A model generated the notes under the pieces. The model did not search any database and was not told the origin of the DNA. It saw only the letters and a list, made by a program, of their open reading frames with translations. The position numbers and the translations under genes are program-made. From Holophagaceae bacterium (GTDB lineage Bacteria; Acidobacteriota; Holophagae; Holophagales; Holophagaceae), in NCBI GenBank assembly GCA_003165415.1, contig PLUC01000081.1:1-55424 (forward strand): DNA of 55,424 nucleotides. Reading direction: 5' to 3'. Below, one piece after another: positions 42,654 to 52,620 of the stretch; the first letter of the stretch is position 1; each line of letters opens with the position of its first letter.

Positions 42654-43949
42654 ATGGACGAAAAAGCGCTACCCCGAATCCAGCTGGAGGACTACCAGCG
42701 CATCGTCGGCCCCGAAGTCATCGAGCAGCTGTTCCAGCTGGCGGAGCCGCTCAAGGGCCTGAAGGTCGTCCACGTCAACTCCACCCGGGTGGGCGGCGGC
42801 GTGGCGGAAATCCTCACCAAGCTGGTGCCGCTCTCCAATTCGCTGGGCATCAACACCTCCTGGGAGGTCATCGCCGGCGGGGACGAGTTCTACCGCTGCA
42901 CCAAGTCCTTCCACAACGCCCTCCAGGGCAACCATGTGGCCATCCCCAAGGCCCTGCTCAAGGCCTACGAGGAGGTCAACGCGGCCAACGCGGAAATCCT
43001 CAGGCCCATCCTGGATGACGCGGACATCGTGTTCATCCACGATCCCCAGCCGGCGCCGCTGATCAGCCACTTCCCCGAGCGCAAGGGCAAGTGGATCTGG
43101 CGCTGCCACATCGACGCCAGCAAGCCCTACCGGCCCGTGTGGAGGTACCTGCGCACCTTCACCTCCCAGTACGACGCCAGCATCTTTTCCATCGCCACCT
43201 TCGCCCAGCCCATGCCCCACCCCATCTGCCTGATCCCGCCCAGCATCGACCCCCTGTCCGACAAGAACATGGACCTCCCCGGGGAGGAGGTTGATACTGT
43301 CTGCCGGCAGCACGGCATCGACCGTTCGCGCCGGACCATCCTCCAGGTGTCCCGCTTCGACCGGTTCAAGGATCCCCTGGGGGTCATCGAGGCCTACCGG
43401 CTGGCCAAGCGGTTCGCCCACGACCTGCAGCTGGTGCTGGCCGGAGGCAGCGCCGACGATGATCCCGAGGGGGCCGCGGTGCTCACCGAGGTCTACGCCG
43501 CCGCGGCGGAGGACCCGGACATCCACATCCTCATGCTCCCCGCGGACGCCAACCGGGTGATCAACGCGCTGCAGCGGTCGGCGGACATCGTCATCCAGAA
43601 GTCTCTGAGGGAGGGCTTCGGGCTCACCGTGACCGAGGCGCTTTGGAAGGGCAAACCGGTCATCGGCGGCAACACCGGGGGCATCCGGCTCCAGGTGATC
43701 GACCACCACACCGGTTTCCTGGTGGACACCCCCGAAGGCGCCGCCTACCGGATCCGCTACCTGCTCCACTACCAGGACAAGCTCCAGGAGATGGGCCTCA
43801 AGGGCAAGGAGTTCGTCCGGGAGAACTTCCTCCTGACCCGCCACCTGCGCGACCACCTGGCCCTGATCCTCTCGCTGCGCAACGGCGGCTCCGACCGCAT
43901 CGAGCTGCACCGGGTGGACGCGGCCCTGGCCCTGTCCGCCCCGGGCTGA
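42654..43949 (+). CDS. treT: trehalose synthase TreT (GT4 glycosyltransferase)
   Basis: The 431-residue product is a GT-B fold family 4 glycosyltransferase. TRVGGGVAEIL near 44-54 and REGFGLTVTEALWKGKPVIGGNTGGI near 322-347 hold the donor-binding loop. ILQVSRFDRFKDP and IWRCHIDASKP fit TreT, which joins NDP-glucose and glucose into trehalose reversibly. AAGGAGG lies at proper spacing before ATG 42654. It adds a second trehalose route to the TreY/TreZ route in the same operon. Confidence 0.9.
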   Translation: MDEKALPRIQLEDYQRIVGPEVIEQLFQLAEPLKGLKVVHVNSTRVGGGVAEILTKLVPLSNSLGINTSWEVIAGGDEFYRCTKSFHNALQGNHVAIPKALLKAYEEVNAANAEILRPILDDADIVFIHDPQPAPLISHFPERKGKWIWRCHIDASKPYRPVWRYLRTFTSQYDASIFSIATFAQPMPHPICLIPPSIDPLSDKNMDLPGEEVDTVCRQHGIDRSRRTILQVSRFDRFKDPLGVIEAYRLAKRFAHDLQLVLAGGSADDDPEGAAVLTEVYAAAAEDPDIHILMLPADANRVINALQRSADIVIQKSLREGFGLTVTEALWKGKPVIGGNTGGIRLQVIDHHTGFLVDTPEGAAYRIRYLLHYQDKLQEMGLKGKEFVRENFLLTRHLRDHLALILSLRNGGSDRIELHRVDAALALSAPG

Positions 43950-43951
43950 CC

Positions 43952-45049
43952 ATGCACCGGGTACCCTGGATGACCGACCTGAACGGATGGGAGAGTCTCA
44001 CCCTGGCCACCGGACTGGTATTGGCGGCGGCGCTGGTGGGACTGGCCGTCTACTGGATCCTGTTCTTCATCCTCCTGCGCCTGGCCAGGCGGGCCGGGAC
44101 CACCCTCGGCGTTGGCCTGGTCAAGCGCCTGCGCAGTCCCGTGCGCATCCTGCTGCCCCTGCTGGCGGTGACGCTGGCGGTGCCCCCGCTGGCCTTTTCC
44201 GATGTGGCCACCGAGGCCCTGAAGCACCTGTTCAGCCTCGCCATCATCGCCGCCATCACCTGGCTCTTCATCAACATCGCCCTGGCGGTGCAGGACATCG
44301 TCCTGAGCCACTTCGATGTGCAGATCCAGGACAATCTCAAGGCCCGGGCCGTCCACACCCAGCTGACCATCCTGGTGAAGGTCGTGCTGGTGGCCATCAT
44401 GATCATCTCCGCCGCCTTCATGCTGATGACCTTCGACAGGATCCGCCATGTGGGCGTGAGCATCCTGGCCTCGGCCGGAATGATCGGCATCATCCTCGGC
44501 TTCGCCGCCCAGCGCAGCATCGCCACCCTCTTCGCCGGCCTGCAGATCGCCTTGACCCAGCCCATCCGCATCGACGACGCGGTCATCGTCGAGGGGGAGT
44601 GGGGCCGGGTGGAAGAGATCACCCTCACCTACGTGGTGATCAAGATCTGGGACCTGCGCCGGCTGGTGGTGCCGGTGACCTATTTCCTGGAAAAGCCCTT
44701 CCAGAACTGGACCCGGGTCTCGGCCAACCTGCTGGGGACGGTGTTCCTGTACGTGGACTACAGCGTGCCGGTGGACGAGGTGCGCCGGGAACTGCAGGCC
44801 ATCCTCAAGGTTTCAGCCCTGTGGGACGGCCAGGTGGGCGGGGTGCAGGTCACCAACAGTTCCGAGCGCACCCTGGAGCTGCGTCTGCTGATGAGCGCCG
44901 CCGATTCCTCCAAGATCTTCGACCTGCGTTGCGAGGTGAGGGAGAAGGTCCTGGCCTTCCTCCAGCAGAACCATCCGGGGAGCCTGCCAAGGGTGCGGGC
45001 CGACCTGGGCGGCCTGGGCCCGGGAGCCGCGGGCCGCCTGGTGGAATAG
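43952..45049 (+). CDS. MscS-family mechanosensitive channel
   Basis: The 365-residue product has about four membrane segments and then the MscS domain: GMIGIILGFAAQRSIATLFAG is the pore-lining helix, followed by QPIRIDDAVIVEGEWGRVEEITLTYVVIKIWD, the beta domain signature. The start is 2 bp after treT (ATG 43970 is an alternative). Such channels open on hypo-osmotic shock to release solutes. Presence in the trehalose operon suggests joint control of making and releasing an osmolyte. Confidence 0.9.
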   Translation: MHRVPWMTDLNGWESLTLATGLVLAAALVGLAVYWILFFILLRLARRAGTTLGVGLVKRLRSPVRILLPLLAVTLAVPPLAFSDVATEALKHLFSLAIIAAITWLFINIALAVQDIVLSHFDVQIQDNLKARAVHTQLTILVKVVLVAIMIISAAFMLMTFDRIRHVGVSILASAGMIGIILGFAAQRSIATLFAGLQIALTQPIRIDDAVIVEGEWGRVEEITLTYVVIKIWDLRRLVVPVTYFLEKPFQNWTRVSANLLGTVFLYVDYSVPVDEVRRELQAILKVSALWDGQVGGVQVTNSSERTLELRLLMSAADSSKIFDLRCEVREKVLAFLQQNHPGSLPRVRADLGGLGPGAAGRLVE

Positions 45050-45110
45050 CCAGGGCCCGGAACCTGGCCGGGGTATCCCGCATTCCTCTGGCGTCCCGCG
45101 GAGGCTGCCC

Positions 45111-47273
45111 TTGTCCAGATGCCTGCTCGTCGCCTTGCTGTTCCATGCCTGGGCCCTGGCCGGGGTGCGGGTGACCCCCGCGCAGGCCACCCTCGGCGCC
45201 GGCGCCACCTGCGCCTTCGCGGCCTCCATGGACGGGGCGCAGCCGCCCGGGGGGTAGCGCTGGAGCATCCTGGCGGGCCCGGGGGAGATCGACGATCGCA
45301 CTGGCCTGTACCGGGCCCCGGGTGCTGGGAGCGCCGCGGCGGTGCGGGTGCGGGCGATGCCCAGGTCCGGCCCGGCCGAGGCGGGGGAAGCCTCGGTCAT
45401 GGTGCTGCCGTTTCCGGCGGAGGTGGCCGGCCTGGTCGGCGCGTCCCTGGGCGAGCCCTGGGGGCAGTCGTTCACCTCGGACCTCCCTTTCCTGGACCCT
45501 GAGACGGGCAGGCGCCCGCTGCCCGGGCACCGGATCATTCCGGCCGAGCCGGCGCCGGGCATGCCGGGGACGCCGGGGACGCTCCTGGCGGGGTACGGCA
45601 TCCCGTTCACCTTCGACCCGCGGCCGACGGAGCCGTTGGAGGGCGTGCGGCTCGCCTACCGGGAGGGGAACGCCCTCGTCCGCAGGGATCAGTGCGGCGG
45701 CGGCGCGGTGGAACTGGTCTGGCGCGGCCGGGTGGCGTCGCTCTGCCTGGAAGCCCTCAAGGCGAGCGTCAAGGAGCCCGGCAAGTGGCGCAGCACCATC
45801 GTCCATCGCCCGGTGGACCTGCGCGGCGTGCTGCCGTTCTGCGGCAGCGCCGTGGCGCCCGGCGGGCACCAGGACGGGGAGGGCCCTTCCGCCCGCTTCC
45901 AGCAGCCCTTCGGCCTCGCCCACCTGCCCGGGCGGAGCGGCGACCCACGGGGTCCCAGGCCGCTCCTGCTGGTGACCGACAGCGGGAGCCACGTGCTCCG
46001 GACCGTGACCCCCGATGGGCAGGTGGCCACCCTCTGCGGCCAGCCCGGCCAGCCCGGGCACCGGGATTCCCGCACCCTGCTGGGCAAGGTGGGCGCCCTG
46101 CTCGCGGGCCCTGCGGCCGGGCCGCCCCTGTTCCGTTCGCCCACCCACGCGGTCTTCCACCGCTGGTCCAGCAGCCCCGGCCCCTTCAGCCCCCCCTGGG
46201 AGGAGGCGGTGGTCGCCGACAGCGGCAACCACGTGATTCGCAGCGTGCGCCTGGATGGGCGGGTGGCCACCCTGGCGGGGACCCCGGGGGTGGCGGGCTA
46301 CCGGGATTCCGAGTTTGCCCGCGCGGCGGTCTTCAACGATCCCCAGGGGCTGGCTGTGGACGCCCAGGGCCGGGTCTATGTGGCCGACCGGGGCAACCGG
46401 GTGATCCGGGTCATCTCCGGCGGCGCCGTGACCACGCTGGCGGGCCGCGCGGGCGAGGCCGGAACGGCGGATGGATGCGGCGCCCAGGCCCGCTTCACCG
46501 ATCTCAAGGGCATGTGCCTGCATCCGCGCCTGGCGGCCCTGCTGATGCTGGACGGCCATGCCCTGCGCTGGGTCATGCTGCCGGAGGGCCAGGTGAGAAC
46601 CCTTCTGGGTGTGGTGGACCTGCCGGGTTTCCGGGACCTGGAGGAGGGGGAAGTCATGAGGCAGCCCTGCCTGAACGATCCCACCGGGATCACCTGCACC
46701 CAGGCCGGGTTTGCCATCGCCGACCACGGCAACCATGCGGTCCGGATCGTCAGCCACGACGGTCGTAGCGTGAGGACCGTGGCCGGCGACCCGGCCCAGG
46801 GCGTCACCCGCTGCGGCCTGGTCCGGGACGGCCTGCCCGGGCCTCTGGACGAGGCCTACGGCACCCTGGAGGGACCATGGACCGTGGCCTCCTGCCCCCA
46901 GGGGCACGGCAGGTACGATCCCGGGGTCTTCGTCACGAGCGGACGCTGCCTCGCTGAAATCCACCACCAGGCGGAGGGGCGGGAGGCCCTGGCGCTCATG
47001 GGCGCGGCCCCGCCCCCGGAGGCGGCGGTGGGCGAAACCTGCGTGGTGATTTTCACCGTGGAGACCAAGGCCGGCCTGACCGTCCACTACACGGCGGATT
47101 TCCTGGATCCGGACGGCGACCGGCGGGGCCGGGTCCAGGGCGCGGCCGCCGGGGGCGAAACGGTGGCGGTGCAGGGCCGGTTCGACCAGGCCGGCGCCGG
47201 CAAGGTGCGGGTCCGGGCCGTGACCTGCCAGGGGGTCTCCGCCGGGGCGGAACTTGAGGTGCGGGTCCGTTAA
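45111..47273 (+). pseudogene. exported NHL-repeat propeller protein interrupted by an in-frame TAG
   Basis: A TTG start at 45111 with GGAGG upstream opens a frame with a signal peptide (about 1-17) and an Ig-like stretch (VRVTPAQATLGAGATCAF). After 48 codons it meets TAG (45255-45257). The same frame then continues without interruption to 47273, still coding a plausible end of that domain (RWSILAGPGEIDD, AAAVRVRA). NHL repeats follow: VTDSGSHVLRTV, VADSGNHVIRSV, VADRGNRVIRVI and IADHGNHAVRIV, each followed by a TLxG-type strand. The full protein would be about 720 residues and exported. A single substitution (such as TGG to TAG) explains it. It could be a recent mutation, a sequencing error or readthrough. 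Confidence 0.72.
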
Positions 47274-47767
47274 ACCGTCCTCCGGGTGGTGAGCAGGTGG
47301 CCGATGGCCACGGCGGCGGCATCGGCGGCGTCGGCGGGGAGGGCGGTCTTGAGGTTGAGGATCACCATGACCATCTTGCCCACCTGGGTCTTGTCGGCCC
47401 AGCCGTAGCCGCTGACGGCCTTCTTCACCTGCATGGGGTTGTAGTCGCCCACGGGCAGGCCGTGCAGGCCGGCGGTGAGCAGGATGCCGCCGCGGATCTG
47501 GCCGAGCTTGATGGCGGTGGCGGCGTTCTTCTCCACGAAGGGGGACTCCACAGCCATGAACTGGGGAGCGTAGCGGGCGATCACTTCGCTCAGCTTGAGG
47601 TGGATGCCCAGCACCCGCTGGTCGAAATCGGCCCCCCGCTTGGAACGGATCACGCCGGCCTCCAGCAGCTCCATGCGCGAGCCGGTGCGCGTGACCACGG
47701 CCCAGCCGCAGGCCAGGGAGCCTGGATCCACGCCGAGGCAGATGGAGGGTGCGGGGGTCGGGGGCAT
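47270..47767 (-). CDS. ruvC: Holliday junction endodeoxyribonuclease RuvC
   Basis: The 165-residue product has the four acidic active-site residues of RuvC: Asp14 in LGVDPG, Glu74 in AVES, and Asp146 and Asp149 in PADAADAAAVA. Length and motif order match the family. It resolves Holliday junctions with RuvAB. RuvA and RuvB are not adjacent. The gene overlaps by 4 bp the convergent NHL-repeat gene and follows RNase R after 7 bp. Confidence 0.95.
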   Translation of the reverse strand: MPPTPAPSICLGVDPGSLACGWAVVTRTGSRMELLEAGVIRSKRGADFDQRVLGIHLKLSEVIARYAPQFMAVESPFVEKNAATAIKLGQIRGGILLTAGLHGLPVGDYNPMQVKKAVSGYGWADKTQVGKMVMVILNLKTALPADAADAAAVAIGHLLTTRRTV

Positions 47768-47774
47768 GGAACGG

Positions 47775-50117
47775 TCAGACCTTCTTGCGCTTGGCCTGGG
47801 GCTTGCCGAAGCCGGTGACCGGGGAGGTCTTGGGCCTGCCGCCGCGGACGCTGCCCTTGGGCAGCTTGGCCCGGGCGGGGGGGCGCCCGCTGCGTTCGGG
47901 GCGTTCGGGACGGACCCCGCCGCGCCGCTCGGGCTTGGCCTTGGCCTTGTGGGCCGGGCGCGGGTCGGCCACGAAGTCGGCCTCCCGCAGGGTGGCGGGG
48001 GCGGCCAGGCTGGGCATGAAGCTGCGGCTCTTGCCCTTGCCGTCCTGGGCCGCGGCCTCCACCACCCAGGCCGAGACCCGGCGCAGGTCCTCGTCCACCC
48101 CGGTGATCTCCACCTTCACCTTGTCGCCGATGGAGAGCACCACGTTGGCCCCCTGGCCCACGGCCTTGGTGCGGTTCTGGTCCACGGTGAAGGTGCCGCC
48201 CAGGGCGCCCAGGGGCACGCCCACCTCCAGGAAGGGCGCGTCCAGGCGGATGAAGGCCACCTTCAGGGAGAAGCCCTGGATCCGGCCGTCGAAGCGGTGG
48301 CCGATCTTGGACTTCATGATCAGGCAGGTCTTCCAGCGGTCATTCTCCCGCTCGGCCTCAGTGGCGGTCTGCTCGGTGTCGCTGCAGCTCTTGGCCACCA
48401 CCGCCAGCTGGGCGTGCAGGCCCGGGGGCAGGGTTTCCCCGCGCAGGGCCTTGCGCAGCAGCCGGTGCACGGTCAGGTCCGGATAGCGGCGGATGGGGCT
48501 GGTGAAGTGCAGATAGTCCTCCAGGGCCAGGCCGGAGTGGCCGATGTTGTCGGCGCTGTACTCGGCCCGCTTCAGGCTGCGCACCAGCAGGGTGTTGAGC
48601 ATGGCCTCCAGGGGGCCGCCACGGATCTTGTCCAGGAGCTTGTTGAGCACCTCGGGGGTGGGCAGGTCATAGGCCCGCAGCAGCCCGAAGGCGCTGGCTA
48701 CCTCCTTGAAGGCTTCCAGCTTCAAGGGGTCGGGGTTGTCGTGGATGCGGTAGATGGTGGGGATCTTCCGGCGGGTGAAGTAGCGCGCCACCGCCTCGTT
48801 GGCCAGCAGCATGAACTCCTCGATCATGCGGTGGGCGTCGTGGTGGGCGTAGCGGCGGGCGTCCACCGGGCGGCCTTCGGCGTCGAAGATGAACTCGGTC
48901 TCCTCGGTGTCCAGGTTCAGGGCGCCGCGGCCCAGGCGGATCCGGGTGAGGCTGCGGGAGACCTTCAGCGCCTCCTCCAGCAGGGCGCAGACGTCGGGGC
49001 CCAGGGCCTTGCGCAGGGGCTGGACCAGGTCGATGCAGGCCTCCTTCACCTGGTCGTAGCTGAGGCGCTTGCGCGAGCGGATGACGGATTCGCTGAGGCG
49101 GGTCTCCACCACGGTGAGCTCGGGATCCAGGGTGATCCAGGCGGTCATGGTGAGCCGGTCCACGCCCTCCTGCAGGCTGCACAGCTCGCCGGAGAGGCGT
49201 TCCGGCAGCATGGGGATGCACTGGTCCGGGAAGTACACCGAGGTGCCCCGGCGCAGGGCCTCCTGGTCCAGGGGGCTGCCCGCCTCCACATAGTGGCTCA
49301 CGTCGGCGATGTGCACGCCGAGGATCCAGCCGCCCCCTTCGGCGTCCGGCAGCGGCTCCAGGCTGATGGCGTCGTCGAAGTCCTTGGCGGTGGGTGGGTC
49401 CACGGTGACGGTGAGCAGCTCGCGCAGATCCTCCCGGCCCTGGATCCACGGGGCGGGGATGACCGTGGGGAAGGGGGCCAGCTGGTCCATCACCTCGGCG
49501 GGGAACTCCGTGCGCAGGTTGAACAGGGCGGCGGTGAGCTTGTTCTCGATCTTGAGGTCGGTGAGCCGGCCCAGGCGCGCCAGCACCACGCCGCGGATCT
49601 GCTGGGCGGCGGGGTCGGGGTCCAGGCGGATGCTCACCAGGTCGCCGTCCTGGGCCAGGTCGGTGGGGGGGACGCTGACGATCTGGGACAGCCTGGGCTC
49701 CAGCGGCACCGCGCTCCAGCCCCAGGCCTGCTGCTGCAGGTGGGCGGGGATGGGGTCCGGATTGCGCGAGAGGACCTTGATCACCTTGGCCCGGGGCCGG
49801 CCGTCGAAGGTCAGGCCGGTCATCTCTGCCAGGATGCGGTCGCCGTGGATGGCGCCGTGGGCCTCCCGCCAGTCCACCAGGAGATCCAGGCCCTGGCGCT
49901 TCTGCGCGCCGATGGGGCGCAGGAAGCCCACGGCTCCTTCCGGGTGGCCCAGGTACGTGGCCTCGAAGGTCTCCGAATTGCGGTACGAGGGGGCGGCCGG
50001 GGGCTGGGGGCTGGAGGGCCGCTGGGGCGGCGCGGGCCGGCCGGGTCGCTCCCCCCGCCGCGGGCGGCTGGAAAAAGCGGAGGCGCGGGGACCGGGAGAC
50101 TGCTTGCTTCTGACCAT
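47775..50117 (-). CDS. rnr: ribonuclease R
   Basis: The 780-residue product has a basic, disordered N-terminus (1-45), cold-shock-like domains (about 50-200), the RNB catalytic domain with VDPPTAKDFDDAISLE near 240-255 (metal-binding Asp cluster), a C-terminal S1 domain (about 620-710) and a Lys/Arg-rich tail. It is a processive 3'-5' exoribonuclease. I start it at ATG 50117, where the basic tail begins; no strong ribosome site is seen. The frame upstream is a shadow of the divergent GT9 gene. Confidence 0.93.
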   Translation of the reverse strand: MVRSKQSPGPRASAFSSRPRRGERPGRPAPPQRPSSPQPPAAPSYRNSETFEATYLGHPEGAVGFLRPIGAQKRQGLDLLVDWREAHGAIHGDRILAEMTGLTFDGRPRAKVIKVLSRNPDPIPAHLQQQAWGWSAVPLEPRLSQIVSVPPTDLAQDGDLVSIRLDPDPAAQQIRGVVLARLGRLTDLKIENKLTAALFNLRTEFPAEVMDQLAPFPTVIPAPWIQGREDLRELLTVTVDPPTAKDFDDAISLEPLPDAEGGGWILGVHIADVSHYVEAGSPLDQEALRRGTSVYFPDQCIPMLPERLSGELCSLQEGVDRLTMTAWITLDPELTVVETRLSESVIRSRKRLSYDQVKEACIDLVQPLRKALGPDVCALLEEALKVSRSLTRIRLGRGALNLDTEETEFIFDAEGRPVDARRYAHHDAHRMIEEFMLLANEAVARYFTRRKIPTIYRIHDNPDPLKLEAFKEVASAFGLLRAYDLPTPEVLNKLLDKIRGGPLEAMLNTLLVRSLKRAEYSADNIGHSGLALEDYLHFTSPIRRYPDLTVHRLLRKALRGETLPPGLHAQLAVVAKSCSDTEQTATEAERENDRWKTCLIMKSKIGHRFDGRIQGFSLKVAFIRLDAPFLEVGVPLGALGGTFTVDQNRTKAVGQGANVVLSIGDKVKVEITGVDEDLRRVSAWVVEAAAQDGKGKSRSFMPSLAAPATLREADFVADPRPAHKAKAKPERRGGVRPERPERSGRPPARAKLPKGSVRGGRPKTSPVTGFGKPQAKRKKV

Positions 50118-50174
50118 GTCTAAAGCGTATCGGGCTTTGCGGAGGGAAGGGAGATAAAGGCTACGATAGTAACC

Positions 50175-51146
50175 ATGCGCGTCGCCTTGCTCCGCCTCTC
50201 CGCCCTGGGGGACATCCTCCGGGTGCTGCCCGCCTGGGCCAACCTGCGGGGCGCCTTTCCGGAAGCCCGGTTCCAGGCGGTGGTGGAGGATCGCCACGCC
50301 TTCCTGCTGGGACCCATGCCCTGGCTGGAACCGGTGCTGGTGTCGCGGCGGGCGTTGGGCCGGCCCTGGACGGCCCTGGGCGAGTTCCGGCGGGTGGCGG
50401 CGGCGCTGCGCGGCTGCGAGGCCTCCCTGGACTTCCACGGCATCCTGAAGTCGGCCCTGGCGCCTCGGTTGGCGGAGATTCCCGAGCGCTGGGGCGACGG
50501 GGTGACCCGGGAGGGGGCGGGGCTGCTCCAGACCCACCCGCTGCCTGGGCGCCGGCAGAGCCGCTACGCCCAGGCCCTGGGGCTGGCCGAAGCGTTCGGC
50601 GCCAGCCGGGGCCTCACCGGGCTGGGCCGGTTCCAGCCCGCCTTGAAGGACGCCCCGCTGCCGGATCCGGGGCCGGTGTGGGCCGCCGGCCAGCCCAGGG
50701 TGGTGCTGGTGCCCGGCGCCTCGCGCCGGGGGGCGATCAAGCGCTGGCCGCTGCGGCACTGGATCACCCTGGCGGAGTTGCTGAAGGGCCGCTGCCAACT
50801 GCGCTGGTCCCTGGGCCCGGAGGAGGCGGCGCTGCGGGCCTGGCTGCCAGAGGCCACCGGGGTGCCGGCCCTGCCCGAATCCGGTCTGTGGACGCTGGCC
50901 TCGGCCCTGCGCCAGGCGGACCGGGTGGTGGCGCCGGACACCGGCCTGCTGCACCTGGCGGTGGTGCTGGGGGTGCCGGTGCTGGGCCTGTTCGGCGGTT
51001 CGGACCCGGTGGTGGCGGGCCTGCCCGAGGGGACCGGACGCGTCCTGCGCACCGGGATCGAGTGCTCGCCCTGCCGGGAGCGGCTTTGCCAGCGCCGGGA
51101 GTGCCTGGAGGGCCTGGCGCCGGAGATGGTGGCCGCCGCGGTCTAG
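50175..51146 (+). CDS. glycosyltransferase family 9 (heptosyltransferase-like)
   Basis: The 323-residue product begins MRVALLRLSALGDILRVLPA, the GT9 N-terminal signature, and has LVPGASRRGAIKRWPLRHW, VAPDTGLLHLAVVLGVPVLGLFGGSDP and a Cys-rich end (CSPCRERLCQRREC) common in heptosyltransferases. It probably adds heptose or a related sugar to the lipopolysaccharide core, which fits a Gram-negative envelope. Start ATG 50175 is divergent from rnr by 57 bp. The exact acceptor cannot be told. Confidence 0.87.
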   Translation: MRVALLRLSALGDILRVLPAWANLRGAFPEARFQAVVEDRHAFLLGPMPWLEPVLVSRRALGRPWTALGEFRRVAAALRGCEASLDFHGILKSALAPRLAEIPERWGDGVTREGAGLLQTHPLPGRRQSRYAQALGLAEAFGASRGLTGLGRFQPALKDAPLPDPGPVWAAGQPRVVLVPGASRRGAIKRWPLRHWITLAELLKGRCQLRWSLGPEEAALRAWLPEATGVPALPESGLWTLASALRQADRVVAPDTGLLHLAVVLGVPVLGLFGGSDPVVAGLPEGTGRVLRTGIECSPCRERLCQRRECLEGLAPEMVAAAV

Positions 51147-52591
51147 GCTTTTCGCCAGGTGACCGTGCCGTCCTTGCGGTCCTCCAGGACGATGCCCATC
51201 TCCTTGAGCCGGTCCCGCACCTTGTCGGCCTCGGCCCAGTCCCGGGCGGCCTTGGCGGCCTTGCGCCGCTCGATCAGGGCCGCAACCGCCGTGTCGGTCT
51301 CCACTTCCTCGTGGGGCCAGCAGGCGAAGACGGCGTCGGTTTCAATCAGGAAGGCCAGCACCGCGTCCCGCTCCGCCCGGGTGAGGGCCACCCGGTCGTC
51401 CTGGGCGTTGAGGTCGGTGATGGCGGTGAACAGGGCGGCCAGGGCCTCGGGGGTGTTGAGGTCGTCGCCCAGGGCGGTCCAGAACGCCTCCCGGGCGGTC
51501 TGCACGCGCTCCAGGGGATCGATGGACGCCTTCCACTCGCCATGGCCGGGCAGGCCCTCGCCCTCCATGCGCTTGCGGAACAGGCGGATGCGCTTCAGGG
51601 CTTGTTCGGCGGCCTTGAGGCCGTCGAAGGAGAAGTTCAGCACCTTGCGGTAGTGGTTGCTCTGGATGGTGAAGCGGAAGGCCCTGGGGTCGTAGCCCTT
51701 GGCCTGGAGGTCGCGCAGGGTGTAGAAGTTGCCCAGGCTCTTGGACATCTTCTCGCCGTTCACCAGCAGGAACTCGCCGTGCACCCAGCTGTTGACCCAC
51801 GGGTGGCCCAGGCAGCCCTCGCTCTGGGCGATCTCGTTCTCGTGGTGGGGGAAGATCAGGTCCACGCCGCCGCTGTGGATGTCGATGCGCTCGCCCAGCA
51901 GCGAGATGCCCATGGCCGAGCATTCGATGTGCCAGCCCGGCCGGCCGTGGCCCCAGGGGCTGTCCCACCAGGGCTCACCGGGCTTGGCGGCCTTCCACAG
52001 CACGAAATCCTGCATGGAGTCGCGCTCGTAATCGTCGGCGTCCACGGACACGCCCTGCTTCATCCCGTCCCGGTCCAGCCGGGCCAGGCGCCCGTACTGG
52101 GGCAGGCCGGCGATGCGGTAGTAGACGCTGCCGTCCCGGGAATAGGCCAAGCCCTTGCTTTCCAGCTCCTGGACCATCCTGATCATGTCGGGGATGTGCT
52201 CGGTGGCTTTGGGGGTGTAGGTGGGCGGCAGGATGCCCAGGGCGGCGAGGTCTTCCAGGAAGAAGGCGGTGTAGCGGTCGGTGAGGGCCTTCATGGCGGC
52301 GAAGCGCTCGGGGTTGCCGGCGTCGGGGCTCAGGTCCGCCTGGGAGTCTCGGATGATCTTGTCCTCCACGTCGGTGATGTTCATGCAGTGGCGCACCTGG
52401 TAGCCGCCCGCCAGGAAGGTGCGCTTCAGCAGGTCCTGGAACAAGTAGGTCTTCAGGTTGCCGATGTGCGCGAAGTTGTACACCGTCGGCCCGCATGTGT
52501 AGAGCGAGATCACCCCCGGCACCAGCGGCACCACCGGGTCCACCGAGCGGGTGAGGGTGTTGTACAAGGAAATGGGGCGCAAGGTCGTCAT
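51143..52591 (-). CDS. cysS: cysteinyl-tRNA synthetase
   Basis: The 482-residue class I synthetase shows the HIGN form of the HIGH motif (42-45), KMSKS further on, and zinc-site residues Cys33 (YTCGPTVY), the Cys of HIECSAMG, and the HH pair in FPHHENE. It charges tRNA-Cys. Length matches the family. The end overlaps the convergent GT9 gene by 4 bp. Confidence 0.97.
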   Translation of the reverse strand: MTTLRPISLYNTLTRSVDPVVPLVPGVISLYTCGPTVYNFAHIGNLKTYLFQDLLKRTFLAGGYQVRHCMNITDVEDKIIRDSQADLSPDAGNPERFAAMKALTDRYTAFFLEDLAALGILPPTYTPKATEHIPDMIRMVQELESKGLAYSRDGSVYYRIAGLPQYGRLARLDRDGMKQGVSVDADDYERDSMQDFVLWKAAKPGEPWWDSPWGHGRPGWHIECSAMGISLLGERIDIHSGGVDLIFPHHENEIAQSEGCLGHPWVNSWVHGEFLLVNGEKMSKSLGNFYTLRDLQAKGYDPRAFRFTIQSNHYRKVLNFSFDGLKAAEQALKRIRLFRKRMEGEGLPGHGEWKASIDPLERVQTAREAFWTALGDDLNTPEALAALFTAITDLNAQDDRVALTRAERDAVLAFLIETDAVFACWPHEEVETDTAVAALIERRKAAKAARDWAEADKVRDRLKEMGIVLEDRKDGTVTWRKA

Positions 52592-52620
52592 ACCTCAAGC
52601 TAAACACCAAACCAGCCCGT

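Noticed and set aside
48667..49449. Large alternative minus-strand frame inside rnr
   Set aside because: Arg/Gly/Pro-rich translation without domains; the RNase R frame carries the RNB active-site cluster in the same stretch.
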